From the NCBI GenBank assembly GCA_001189275.1, contig CP012158.1:434001-498000 (forward strand): a DNA stretch of 64,000 bases, read 5' to 3'. A model generated the notes under the pieces. That model had not been told where the DNA came from. It was given only the letters and a program-made list of their open reading frames with translations, and made no database searches. This document shows positions 1-6,810 of this stretch, in pieces. The first letter of the stretch is position 1. Each line of letters begins with the position of its first letter. Position numbers and translations under genes: made by a program. The DNA comes from Pyrobaculum sp. WP30 (GTDB lineage: Archaea > Thermoproteota > Thermoprotei > Thermoproteales > Thermoproteaceae).

Positions 1-740
1 ATTATGGCGTTTCTCAAAGCCTCCCTAACCGCCGGGTTGACCCTCCTCCCGTCGAAGACCCCCGGCATAGGCACAACGTCTCCCAGCAACTCCTCCAGCG
101 GCACCACGGGCAGGTCTCTAAACACGGCGTACCTCAATGCGGCGTAGCCCCGGGGGTTCCAGAAGAGGCTCCTCACATAGCCCATGAGCAACTTGTCTCT
201 CTCCTCGTTGGGCTTCTCAGACACGGAGTCAGCCACCGCCCTAAGCGGCGCCTCTAACCACCTGGGCGCACAGACCACCTCCCGCCCAGACACCGTGTCG
301 TGCCTCCGGTAGAGGTAGGGGACCAGGTGTCTCTCCTCTATCGACATGAGGCTTAGATACGCGCGGAACTCCTCCGCGTCCAGGCAACGGGAGTAGGGGC
401 CGTGGTCCTCCAGCTCCCAGTAGAGATACTTGGCGAAGTAGACCACCGCCTCCCAGACCTCCGGCGGGGAAGAAACAGTGGAGACGCTTATCCAGCGGTA
501 GAGGTTCTTCTGGAAGTCGCCGTCGTTGAGCAAGGCGGCGAAGACCTCCTGCAGAACCTCCCTCTCGAGGGCCCTCACGGCCGTATCTACATAACGCCCC
601 AGCTCCTCGGGGAGGCCCATCTGCGTCGCCGCCTCGGCCGCCGAACCCCCCTCGAAGGAGGCCAACACCAAGTGGGCAAGCTCAGAAAAGTGACGTAGCA
701 GGTTTCTAACTCCAATTACCTTAAGATTCGGCGGAAGCAT
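1..740 (-). CDS. Unknown protein, 3' end outside window
   Basis: An open frame runs from an ATG at 740 down to base 1 without a stop, about 246 codons, so the gene continues past the left edge. The start overlaps the last 20 bases of the regulator gene at 721-1437 on the same strand, which suggests one transcript with translational coupling. The product looks soluble and mostly helical, with many Leu, Glu and Arg residues. I see no signal peptide, membrane segment or metal motif, and I do not recognise the family. Its place beside a regulator and divergent to a molybdoenzyme operon suggests a link to that locus, but this is inference only. Confidence 0.7.
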   Translation of the reverse strand, partial: MLPPNLKVIGVRNLLRHFSELAHLVLASFEGGSAAEAATQMGLPEELGRYVDTAVRALEREVLQEVFAALLNDGDFQKNLYRWISVSTVSSPPEVWEAVVYFAKYLYWELEDHGPYSRCLDAEEFRAYLSLMSIEERHLVPYLYRRHDTVSGREVVCAPRWLEAPLRAVADSVSEKPNEERDKLLMGYVRSLFWNPRGYAALRYAVFRDLPVVPLEELLGDVVPMPGVFDGRRVNPAVREALRNAI

Positions 741-1437
741 TTGCGACTTCCTCAATCAACTTCTTGACCTCTGGACACTCCTCTGGGAAGGGGTGGCTAC
801 ATGCGCCGTAGTTGGGGCATCTCACGGCGAGTATATCAACGGCTCTGCCCCTCATCCTAAGCAACAAAGAAATTCTATTGTACCGGGCCATGAAGCCTTC
901 GAGAATTTTTACATGTGTCTCGTAGGACTCCTTAAGGACTTCTTCAGGTACGCCGAGGACGTGATGCAACGACTTGTAGCCGCCCCTTATGAACTCGTTT
1001 ATGTACATGGCGGCGCCGGTGGGCTTGCAGATGTACGCCGCAGTCACGTCGAAGCCCAGCTTCTTCAGGGCGGAGCCCAGCACCACTAGGTACGCCAGCA
1101 GTGCCTCGTCTCTCACCTCGAGACTCCACATCTTTTTTAACGACCGCAAAGCATAGACGTCGCCGCTGACGTAGTATAGAGCCAGCGCGGCCTTCGCCGT
1201 CGCCACGTAACCCCTGCCATCTTGGAATAGAAATCTGCGTCGTGCTAAAGACTTAACTGTTTTGTATGCCGAGGAGAGTTGAAGCCCTGTGTGTTTATAA
1301 AGTTCGTAGGGGGTGGCTGAGGCGGGGTATATATTGATGTAGAAGTTAAGTGCTTGAACCCCGCCGGAGCTCAGAGGGGTAAGTAGGGAGACCCACGTCG
1401 ACTTGAATAAAAAGTAAAGCGTGAGGACATCTATCAC
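721..1437 (-). CDS. Winged-helix-like transcriptional regulator with C-terminal cysteines
   Basis: The 238-residue protein starts with GTG at 1437. A TATA-like AT stretch lies about 23 bases upstream (near 1452-1463), so the mRNA is probably leaderless. Residues about 40-75 look like a helix-turn-helix (PYELYKHTGLQ followed by SSAYKTVKSLARRRFL), the arrangement seen in archaeal ArsR/TrmB-like regulators. The C-terminal part holds three cysteines in CPNYGACSHPFPEEC, which could bind a metal or respond to redox or metalloid state; that role is inference. It is divergent from the TorD/Fe-S operon starting at 1521, only 83 bases away, which is a typical place for its regulator. Exact family is unknown. 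Confidence 0.6.
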   Translation of the reverse strand: MIDVLTLYFLFKSTWVSLLTPLSSGGVQALNFYINIYPASATPYELYKHTGLQLSSAYKTVKSLARRRFLFQDGRGYVATAKAALALYYVSGDVYALRSLKKMWSLEVRDEALLAYLVVLGSALKKLGFDVTAAYICKPTGAAMYINEFIRGGYKSLHHVLGVPEEVLKESYETHVKILEGFMARYNRISLLLRMRGRAVDILAVRCPNYGACSHPFPEECPEVKKLIEEVANASAES

Positions 1438-1520
1438 ATATATACCATGGCATTAATTTAAGTTTTTTCTTACACTGAAGCGGTGGAATAAGATATAGAT
1501 AGATGTGACGGGGCTCCTCC

Positions 1521-2060
1521 GTGGAGGATAGCTGGCCTATGTTTCTCTTTTTGGGGAGGCTCCTTCTGAAGGAGCTGGAGCCCGAGGACGTGCCGAAGGT
1601 GCTTGAGGTGGTGCGCGCCCTGCCTGAGAGGTTTAGGGCGCCTATGGAGGAGGACTTGCTCGGCGAGGAGTCTTATCTCAAGTTGCGGGTCGACTTCACC
1701 AAGACCCTTTTTATGTACGTCCACCCCTACGAGTCGGTGTTTAGAGACCCCTCTGGACTTCTCTGTACCGATGTGTCGCAGGATGTGGTGGAGTTCTACC
1801 GGAGGGCTGGCTACGAGCCGGATCTCCGGGAGGCTAGAGTCAGATGTGGAGACCACCTAGCCCTAGAGATGCTTTTCGTGGGGGAGCTTCTGAAGGCGGG
1901 GCAACGCGACGAGGCTAAGAGGTTTCTAGAAGATCACCTCTTGCAGTGGGGGCCTCTTGCCGCCGTCGCCATAAGAGAAACCGCAGCTACCGGCTTCTAC
2001 AGAGCCCTCGGCGACTTAACGCTACACTTCCTCTTGAGCTACTATGAGGATCTCAGCTGA
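1521..2060 (+). CDS. TorD/NarJ-like molybdoenzyme maturation chaperone
   Basis: The 179-residue soluble protein resembles the TorD/DmsD/NarJ family of all-helical chaperones. These bind the Tat signal peptide of a Mo-bisPGD enzyme and hold it until cofactor insertion. Visible family traits are YESVFRDPSG near residue 70, the YRRAGYEPD stretch near residue 93, and the following helix with GDHLALEMLFV near residue 110. Length is close to the usual size. GTG at 1521 is chosen because an AT-rich box near 1488-1498 sits at leaderless spacing. The gene overlaps the next ORF by 17 bases. The likely client is the Tat-exported catalytic subunit at 6807-10772. Confidence 0.72.
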   Translation: MEDSWPMFLFLGRLLLKELEPEDVPKVLEVVRALPERFRAPMEEDLLGEESYLKLRVDFTKTLFMYVHPYESVFRDPSGLLCTDVSQDVVEFYRRAGYEPDLREARVRCGDHLALEMLFVGELLKAGQRDEAKRFLEDHLLQWGPLAAVAIRETAATGFYRALGDLTLHFLLSYYEDLS

Positions 2061-2601
2061 CTTTTCTAAATGCGTCAGGTCCTACTGGAGGGGGTCTAGA
2101 TGCGACAAATGCGTAACGGCCTGCCCCGCGGGGGCGTTGTACATAGCCGACGGGAGGGTGGAGGCTGAGCCCGCTCTCTGCGCAGGCTGTGGGCAATGCG
2201 CCGCGGCTTGCCCCGCCGGCGTCTTTAAGCTGGAGGGCCTCGGCCCTAGGCTGAGTTGCCGTGAGGGGGCCCCCTGCATCAACGCCTTGAAGCTCACAGA
2301 CTATGTAGACCTCGTGGAGAAGTACGGCGAGGTGGAGGTCGACGCTAGATGCGACGAGTGTAGCCTAAGGGGCCGGGGGCTGGAGGTGCTAGACGAGGCC
2401 GTGAAGCTTGGGCTGAAGGTGAAGGCGGTGAGGGGGAGGGGAGGCGATGTGGGTCGGCGGATGTTGCTGAGAGCCGGCATGCGGCAGGCGTTGCGGGGCG
2501 AGCCGCCCCTACAAGTGGCGAGGGGGTCCCGGGGAGGGTGCAGTACGACAAGTCGAAGTACGTGGAGCGGGGCGCCGCGCGGCCCGTGGGGCCTCGTATA
2601 G
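2044..2601 (+). CDS. 4Fe-4S ferredoxin-type protein, N-terminal part (probably frameshifted)
   Basis: The ORF begins with a ferredoxin-like module: CDKCVTACPAG and CAGCGQCAAACPAG can each ligate a [4Fe-4S] cluster. A middle domain follows with further cysteines (CREGAPC and CDEC). After about residue 153 the sequence stops looking like a natural protein (Gly/Arg/Ser/Thr-rich). From there the +2 frame carries sensible sequence (SGEGVPGR) that runs directly into the ORF at 2538. A missing C near 2500-2506 would restore one protein of about 287 residues. It overlaps the TorD-like gene and probably passes electrons to or from the molybdoenzyme. It may instead be two overlapping genes. Confidence 0.6.
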   Translation: MRISADFSKCVRSYWRGSRCDKCVTACPAGALYIADGRVEAEPALCAGCGQCAAACPAGVFKLEGLGPRLSCREGAPCINALKLTDYVDLVEKYGEVEVDARCDECSLRGRGLEVLDEAVKLGLKVKAVRGRGGDVGRRMLLRAGMRQALRGEPPLQVARGSRGGCSTTSRSTWSGAPRGPWGLV

Positions 2602-2906
2602 ATGTGGAGCGTTGCGTGGGGTGCGGCGTGTGCGCCGGCGTCTGTCCAAGCGGCGCAATCGAATTCGACGAGGAGGCATTCGTCTTTTCGCTAGACCCAG
2701 CGAAGTGTATGGAGTGCGGTCTCTGCGTAGAAGCTTGCGACAGGGGCGCCGTGTCGCTTATGGATTGGGGAGAGCTCTACGTAGACCACGTGTTTCTAGA
2801 GACGGAGAGGTGTCCCAACTGCGGCGCCGTCTACCCTAAGAACAGAGGCGAGTGTCCGGTCTGCGGCTTCGCAGTTAGGCTGATTAAGGAGGTGTATGGC
2901 TTGTAG
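2538..2906 (+). CDS. 4Fe-4S ferredoxin-type protein, C-terminal part or separate gene
   Basis: The 122-residue ORF has a possible GTG start at 2538. It carries two classic cluster motifs, CVGCGVCAGVCPSG and CMECGLCVEACDRG. A zinc-ribbon-like pair, CPNCG and CPVCG, ends the protein. The frame is open and protein-like upstream of the GTG, back to about 2463, which argues that this is the distal part of the ferredoxin gene at 2044 separated by a one-base deletion. If it is an independent gene, translation could be coupled to the upstream ORF. It ends inside the start region of the gene at 2896 (11-base overlap), so the operon continues. Confidence 0.6.
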   Translation: MQYDKSKYVERGAARPVGPRIDVERCVGCGVCAGVCPSGAIEFDEEAFVFSLDPAKCMECGLCVEACDRGAVSLMDWGELYVDHVFLETERCPNCGAVYPKNRGECPVCGFAVRLIKEVYGL

Positions 2907-4674
2907 CGGCTACTTCCCCCGGCCCGTGGATAGAGAGGTGCTGGAGCTTCTGGAGGCTCGGCGGCCCGGGGCCTTGCTGGGGGTGCGTAGGTCGGGCGTC
3001 TCCACCACGGCCAGACGTCTGGCGAACATTGCCGGAGTGCCTCACAAAGACGGCGTGAAATGCGGCGAATACGCCGTCGTTGAGGTCGCTGTGGAGGAGG
3101 TAAAAGACGCCGTTAGATGCGGCCTATTTGCGGCGGCCACCGGCACGTTGGAGGAGGTTTTGAAAGCCGCCGACGGCGGCGTGATCCTCATGCCGCCTAT
3201 GTCTACGTCTGAGCTTGTGGAGTTCCTCGCGTCCAGCGGCGTGTCTATAGACCTAGAAGCCGCCGACCTCCTTCTCTACAAAACAGGCGGCTACCCAGAA
3301 GACGTCTGCAAGGCGCTGGAGGCCATGAACTACCCGGCGCGTGTGACTAGGCAGATGGTGAAGGAGCTTGACGCAAGGCCTGTGTGGTTTATAGATGCGG
3401 CGAGCCGGCTGGGCCGCGGCTTCCTCGTGGCGTCTATACTGGCAACCGCCAGCGAGGAGGAGCTTAAAGCCCTCGGCGGCGAGGCGGGCTTCTGGATGAG
3501 GCGGGAGGGAGGGCTCTACGTGCTCAAGGCGCCGTGGCTTCAGTTCTACGCTGTACAATACGATCCAGAGCTCGCCAAGTCTGTGCTAGAGGAGGCGTTG
3601 AAGATGGTTGAGGATAGGCGGCGGGCGGCGTACTACATGGCTCTTCTGTGGCGGCTAGGCGTGAGAAGCCATGTGGAGAGGAGCATGGAGTACGTGGACG
3701 TGCTGGACGCGGCGCCGCCTCAGCTGGCGCTCGACCTCTCGCTGTACTTCCTAGAGACCGCGCCGCTGGCGGGCCGGCGGGACGTCGAAGCCAAGGCGCT
3801 GAACACGTTGGCGGACTTGATGCCGATTCTCACATACAGCGTCCGCGACGTGGAGTATCTAACCCGCCGCGCAGCCGCGCTTGTGCCGCAGAGAGAGGCC
3901 TACCTGGCCTTGTACAAGATAGGCATGCACCTCCTCACCGCCGGCAAGTTCTCAGAGGCGGAGGTGGTGCTTTCGACGCTGGAGGACCTCCTCTTCAAGA
4001 CTCAGCGAGAGGAGGAGTGGCTGATGGCCAAGAGGGTGTTGAACCTCCTCCAGGCATATAAAGAGGGTCTGCTGGGGCGGTGGAAAGAAACTAAACGTCT
4101 CCTGGAGGAGGAGTACGTCGCTCTCAAGTTTACAGATCTGTTGGGAGACCGCGTGAGACGGAACTTGGGCTGGGCCTACGTAATGCTAGGCGACTTTAGA
4201 CAGGCGAAGCTATACCTAAAGGGCGATAGAGGCTACTACGGGCTCGCCCTCCTGCTCCTCACCACCAAGAAGCTGGGCAGGCTGAGGAGCTTAGCTAAGG
4301 CGGCTAAGGAGCCCATAATCGCGGCGTTGGCCGGCGTGGCGCTGGGTCTCGACGTGCGGGCCGAGGTGGAGGAGCTCGACATAAGGCCGGAGCTTAAAGA
4401 GGCGCTGAAGGCCTTGGCAGACCCCGACCCGGCCGCCGCCCTCCGCCGCCTCGCCGCTGTGCTGAGCCGGACAGACCCCAGCGACAAGTCAGCTCTGTAT
4501 CTATACGCCGTGGAGGCCTATCTCCAGAAGGCGGCCAGCCGCGCCGACGCGGAGGAGGTGAAGAAGTTTTTCGAAAGGCTGAGGGGCCTCGTGGCGGAGG
4601 ACACGCCTGGCGCCGCCAAGTTTCTCAAACCATCCAAAAGGGCCTTGGCCAAGGCCGCCGTATTCTTTCTCTAA
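2896..4674 (+). CDS. P-loop-like protein with helical (TPR-like) repeats, unknown role
   Basis: The 592-residue protein starts at an ATG preceded by a good ribosome site (AAGGAGGTG). Near residue 30 lies LGVRRSGVSTTARRLA, which resembles a P-loop (GxxxxGxST) but lacks the usual GK pair, so nucleotide binding is doubtful. The first 200 residues look like a reduced AAA/STAND-type domain. Residues about 220-590 are helix-rich, with TPR-like pairs such as YLALYKIGMHLLTAGKFSEA and NLGWAYVMLGDFRQAKLYL. STAND proteins use such layouts to sense and signal. It is cotranscribed with the ferredoxin and TorD-like genes, so it may help regulate or assemble the molybdoenzyme. That role is inference. Confidence 0.6.
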   Translation: MACSGYFPRPVDREVLELLEARRPGALLGVRRSGVSTTARRLANIAGVPHKDGVKCGEYAVVEVAVEEVKDAVRCGLFAAATGTLEEVLKAADGGVILMPPMSTSELVEFLASSGVSIDLEAADLLLYKTGGYPEDVCKALEAMNYPARVTRQMVKELDARPVWFIDAASRLGRGFLVASILATASEEELKALGGEAGFWMRREGGLYVLKAPWLQFYAVQYDPELAKSVLEEALKMVEDRRRAAYYMALLWRLGVRSHVERSMEYVDVLDAAPPQLALDLSLYFLETAPLAGRRDVEAKALNTLADLMPILTYSVRDVEYLTRRAAALVPQREAYLALYKIGMHLLTAGKFSEAEVVLSTLEDLLFKTQREEEWLMAKRVLNLLQAYKEGLLGRWKETKRLLEEEYVALKFTDLLGDRVRRNLGWAYVMLGDFRQAKLYLKGDRGYYGLALLLLTTKKLGRLRSLAKAAKEPIIAALAGVALGLDVRAEVEELDIRPELKEALKALADPDPAAALRRLAAVLSRTDPSDKSALYLYAVEAYLQKAASRADAEEVKKFFERLRGLVAEDTPGAAKFLKPSKRALAKAAVFFL

Positions 4675-5099
4675 AGCTTCGCCTTGTAGCTGAGGAAGCG
4701 CATATACGCCCTCTCCACGTCGTCAATTCTCCTCAACAGCTCCTGGCCCCTATTCAGGCTCCACTCCAGGAATCTACCAGAGCGGGGGTACTGCCTCGTC
4801 AGCGCCGACAGCTCCTCCAGACGGCTTTTCACCAGCTGTCTAAGCTCCGCAAGCAGTTGTGGCAACTTCTCAGCGTCGAAGGCCGTCTTCATCACCTCTT
4901 CAAAAAACCACTGCCGGTCGTTGCGGGGCATGGCGGCGATGCCTAGCCTCTCGGCGATTCTGTACATATCCACCGCAGAGATGTAGACTCCGCATTTAGC
5001 TGGAGACGCCATAGTCTTCGCCAGCTGTCTAATCGCAGTCACGACCCCGTAGCCGCTGGCGAACAACGCCAACTCCTCCCTGCTGTACTTAATATCCAT
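4671..5099 (-). CDS. Small helical protein of unknown function
   Basis: The 142-residue gene is convergent with 2896-4674, overlapping its end by four bases, and divergent from the Fe-S subunit at 5185. ATG at 5099 follows a TATA-like box around 5119-5128, at leaderless spacing. The product is rich in Leu, Arg and Glu and is predicted mostly helical, with no membrane segment. Two cysteine-free helical regions end with YMRFLSYKAKL. I do not recognise the family. It is the only minus-strand gene inside the molybdoenzyme cluster, so it may be regulatory or an accessory factor, but nothing in the sequence proves this. Confidence 0.6.
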   Translation of the reverse strand: MDIKYSREELALFASGYGVVTAIRQLAKTMASPAKCGVYISAVDMYRIAERLGIAAMPRNDRQWFFEEVMKTAFDAEKLPQLLAELRQLVKSRLEELSALTRQYPRSGRFLEWSLNRGQELLRRIDDVERAYMRFLSYKAKL

Positions 5100-5184
5100 T
5101 GTTCTAGTCTCTCTTCATATTTTTAACAGTTTCTTCTACCGCATAAGTATAATAATACTTTTAACAACACCTGTATAAAGGGGC

Positions 5185-6072
5185 ATGCCTAAACTCGCGA
5201 TGGCCACGATTGAGGACTTATGTATGCTTTGTTGGGCTTGCGTCGCCGCCTGTAAGCAGGAATTCGACGTGCCGCTGGGCAAGTGGAGACTCTTCATCAC
5301 AGAGTACTACACCGGCGAGTACCCCAACGTGGCTGGCTACATACTCCACCTCCCCCAGTGCAACCACTGTGAAAACGCCCCCTGCGTCAACTCCTGCCCC
5401 ACAGGCGCTCTGAGGCATAACCCCGAGACCGGCATCGTCCAGCTGGACAAGGACCTCTGCATAGGGTGCAGAGCCTGCACAAGGGCGTGTCCTTACAACG
5501 CCGTATATATGGATCCCAGAACAAACAAGGCTGATAAGTGCACCTTCTGCGAACACCTAGTCTACTCCGGCCTACTGCCCGCCTGCGTGGCGGCGTGTCC
5601 CACAGGCGCCAGGATCTTCGGCGACCTGGAAGACCCCAACTCCCTCATCGGCAAGATGTACAGAGAAGGCAAGATAAAGCCGGTAGGCAAGGTGGCCGAG
5701 GTGGTCAAGCCCAGACTCTTCTTCGCGCCGTTTGGCTCTATAAGGCCGATCAACACCGACGCAGGGGCTTTCAAAAAGGTGGTGACTGGCGAAGCCTCCA
5801 ACGCGGCTTTGGTCGACGCCAAGGTCGACCTCTCCACTTGGAACCCCAACGCAGACCCCGCCTTGCTACCCGGCGCCCAGTCCGCTTGGTCACCGGAGCC
5901 AAACGCCCTTGGCCTCTGGAAGGAGTTTACGCCGACTCGCCCGCCCGACACGGCGGAGCTCTCCAACGTGGTTAGAGACACGAGACAGGCGCTGGTCTAC
6001 GCCGCCATTGCGTTGCTGGTGATAGCGGGCGCAGGCGCCGTGTGGACAGGTCTAATAAAGCCTGCGCATTAG
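5185..6072 (+). CDS. Four-cluster [4Fe-4S] electron-transfer subunit of molybdoenzyme
   Basis: The 295-residue protein has the four cysteine groups of the DmsB/PsrB/TtrB/NrfC family in order: CMLCWACVAACK (13-24), CNHCENAPCVNSCP, CIGCRACTRACPYN, and CTFCEHL followed by ACVAACP. These bind four [4Fe-4S] clusters that wire the catalytic subunit to the membrane anchor. Unlike many homologues it ends in a single hydrophobic helix (about residues 267-288), so it may be membrane-tethered itself. I see no Tat signal, so it would be carried out with the catalytic subunit. ATG 5185 sits about 25 bases after an AT-rich box. The anchor gene begins three bases after its stop. Confidence 0.85.
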   Translation: MPKLAMATIEDLCMLCWACVAACKQEFDVPLGKWRLFITEYYTGEYPNVAGYILHLPQCNHCENAPCVNSCPTGALRHNPETGIVQLDKDLCIGCRACTRACPYNAVYMDPRTNKADKCTFCEHLVYSGLLPACVAACPTGARIFGDLEDPNSLIGKMYREGKIKPVGKVAEVVKPRLFFAPFGSIRPINTDAGAFKKVVTGEASNAALVDAKVDLSTWNPNADPALLPGAQSAWSPEPNALGLWKEFTPTRPPDTAELSNVVRDTRQALVYAAIALLVIAGAGAVWTGLIKPAH

Positions 6073-6075
6073 GCC

Positions 6076-6810
6076 ATGACGGCGAGACCTCTCTACAAGG
6101 TCGAGGGCGGCCGCGAATATATTCTGCGGTTCAAGCCGATTACGCAGTTGGGACATTTGTTTTTGTTAATAGGTATGACCCTCAGCTTCATCACGGGGCT
6201 TGCCATGTTCTTTAAATTCGGGGAGAGGAACATCTTCGATTCGCTAGGTCTCGCCCTGGGCCTCCCGGCGCCCAACACCTCACAACAGCTTATAAGCTGG
6301 CTTCACGACTGGGTAGGGCCAATCCTCATGCTCATCGCTGTGGTAATTGTACTAGTCGCCTCAGATAAGAAGAGCGGTCTAAAGTATATTACCAACGTCG
6401 GCGAGGCATATCGTGTACTTGTGGAGACAGCTAAATACAGGTTTGGAAAGCGTAAGGACTATCCGCCGACGCCGTTTTACCACCCCTGGCAGGTGCTCTG
6501 GGTATGGGGCGTCATAGTGGGGCTGTTGCTACTCGGAGTTTCAGGTCTCTTCCTAGTACTGGAGAAGTGGTTCTACATGTACATCCTGCCGCCGTGGTGG
6601 CGCGGCTTCATGTCGCTGTTGCACATAATAGGCGCCTTTATATTCTTCGCGGCTCTGCCTATACACTTCCTCATGGGTCTGTTCCCCACCAACTGGCCTA
6701 TGCTTAAGTCGCAACTACTCCTCCGGGGCTACGTCGAGAAGGAGTGGTGGATGGCGCACCACAAGGCCTATGCAGAGGAAGTGTTGAAGAAGTCCGGCGG
6801 GGGGCTATGA
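6076..6810 (+). CDS. Cytochrome b-type membrane anchor subunit
   Basis: The 244-residue protein has about four to five membrane helices and resembles the gamma subunit of formate dehydrogenase and related di-heme cytochrome b anchors. Candidate heme ligands are the histidines in LGHLFLLIGMT, SWLHDWVGP, LLHIIGAF and LPIHFLMG. This class exchanges electrons with (mena)quinone and passes them to the four-cluster Fe-S subunit. It lies between the Fe-S subunit and the catalytic subunit; its stop overlaps the catalytic ATG at 6807. The heme-type anchor differs from the NrfD-type anchor used by classic polysulfide and tetrathionate reductases. Confidence 0.78.
   Translation: MTARPLYKVEGGREYILRFKPITQLGHLFLLIGMTLSFITGLAMFFKFGERNIFDSLGLALGLPAPNTSQQLISWLHDWVGPILMLIAVVIVLVASDKKSGLKYITNVGEAYRVLVETAKYRFGKRKDYPPTPFYHPWQVLWVWGVIVGLLLLGVSGLFLVLEKWFYMYILPPWWRGFMSLLHIIGAFIFFAALPIHFLMGLFPTNWPMLKSQLLLRGYVEKEWWMAHHKAYAEEVLKKSGGGL

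Noticed and set aside
402-698. Plus-strand gene at the left edge
   Set aside because: It is a shadow of the minus-strand gene that runs from 740 past the window edge with coherent protein sequence.
6744-6806. Longer N-terminus of the molybdoenzyme catalytic subunit
   Set aside because: The extra 21 residues overlap the cytochrome b gene and bury the Tat signal; ATG 6807 gives a normal signal peptide.
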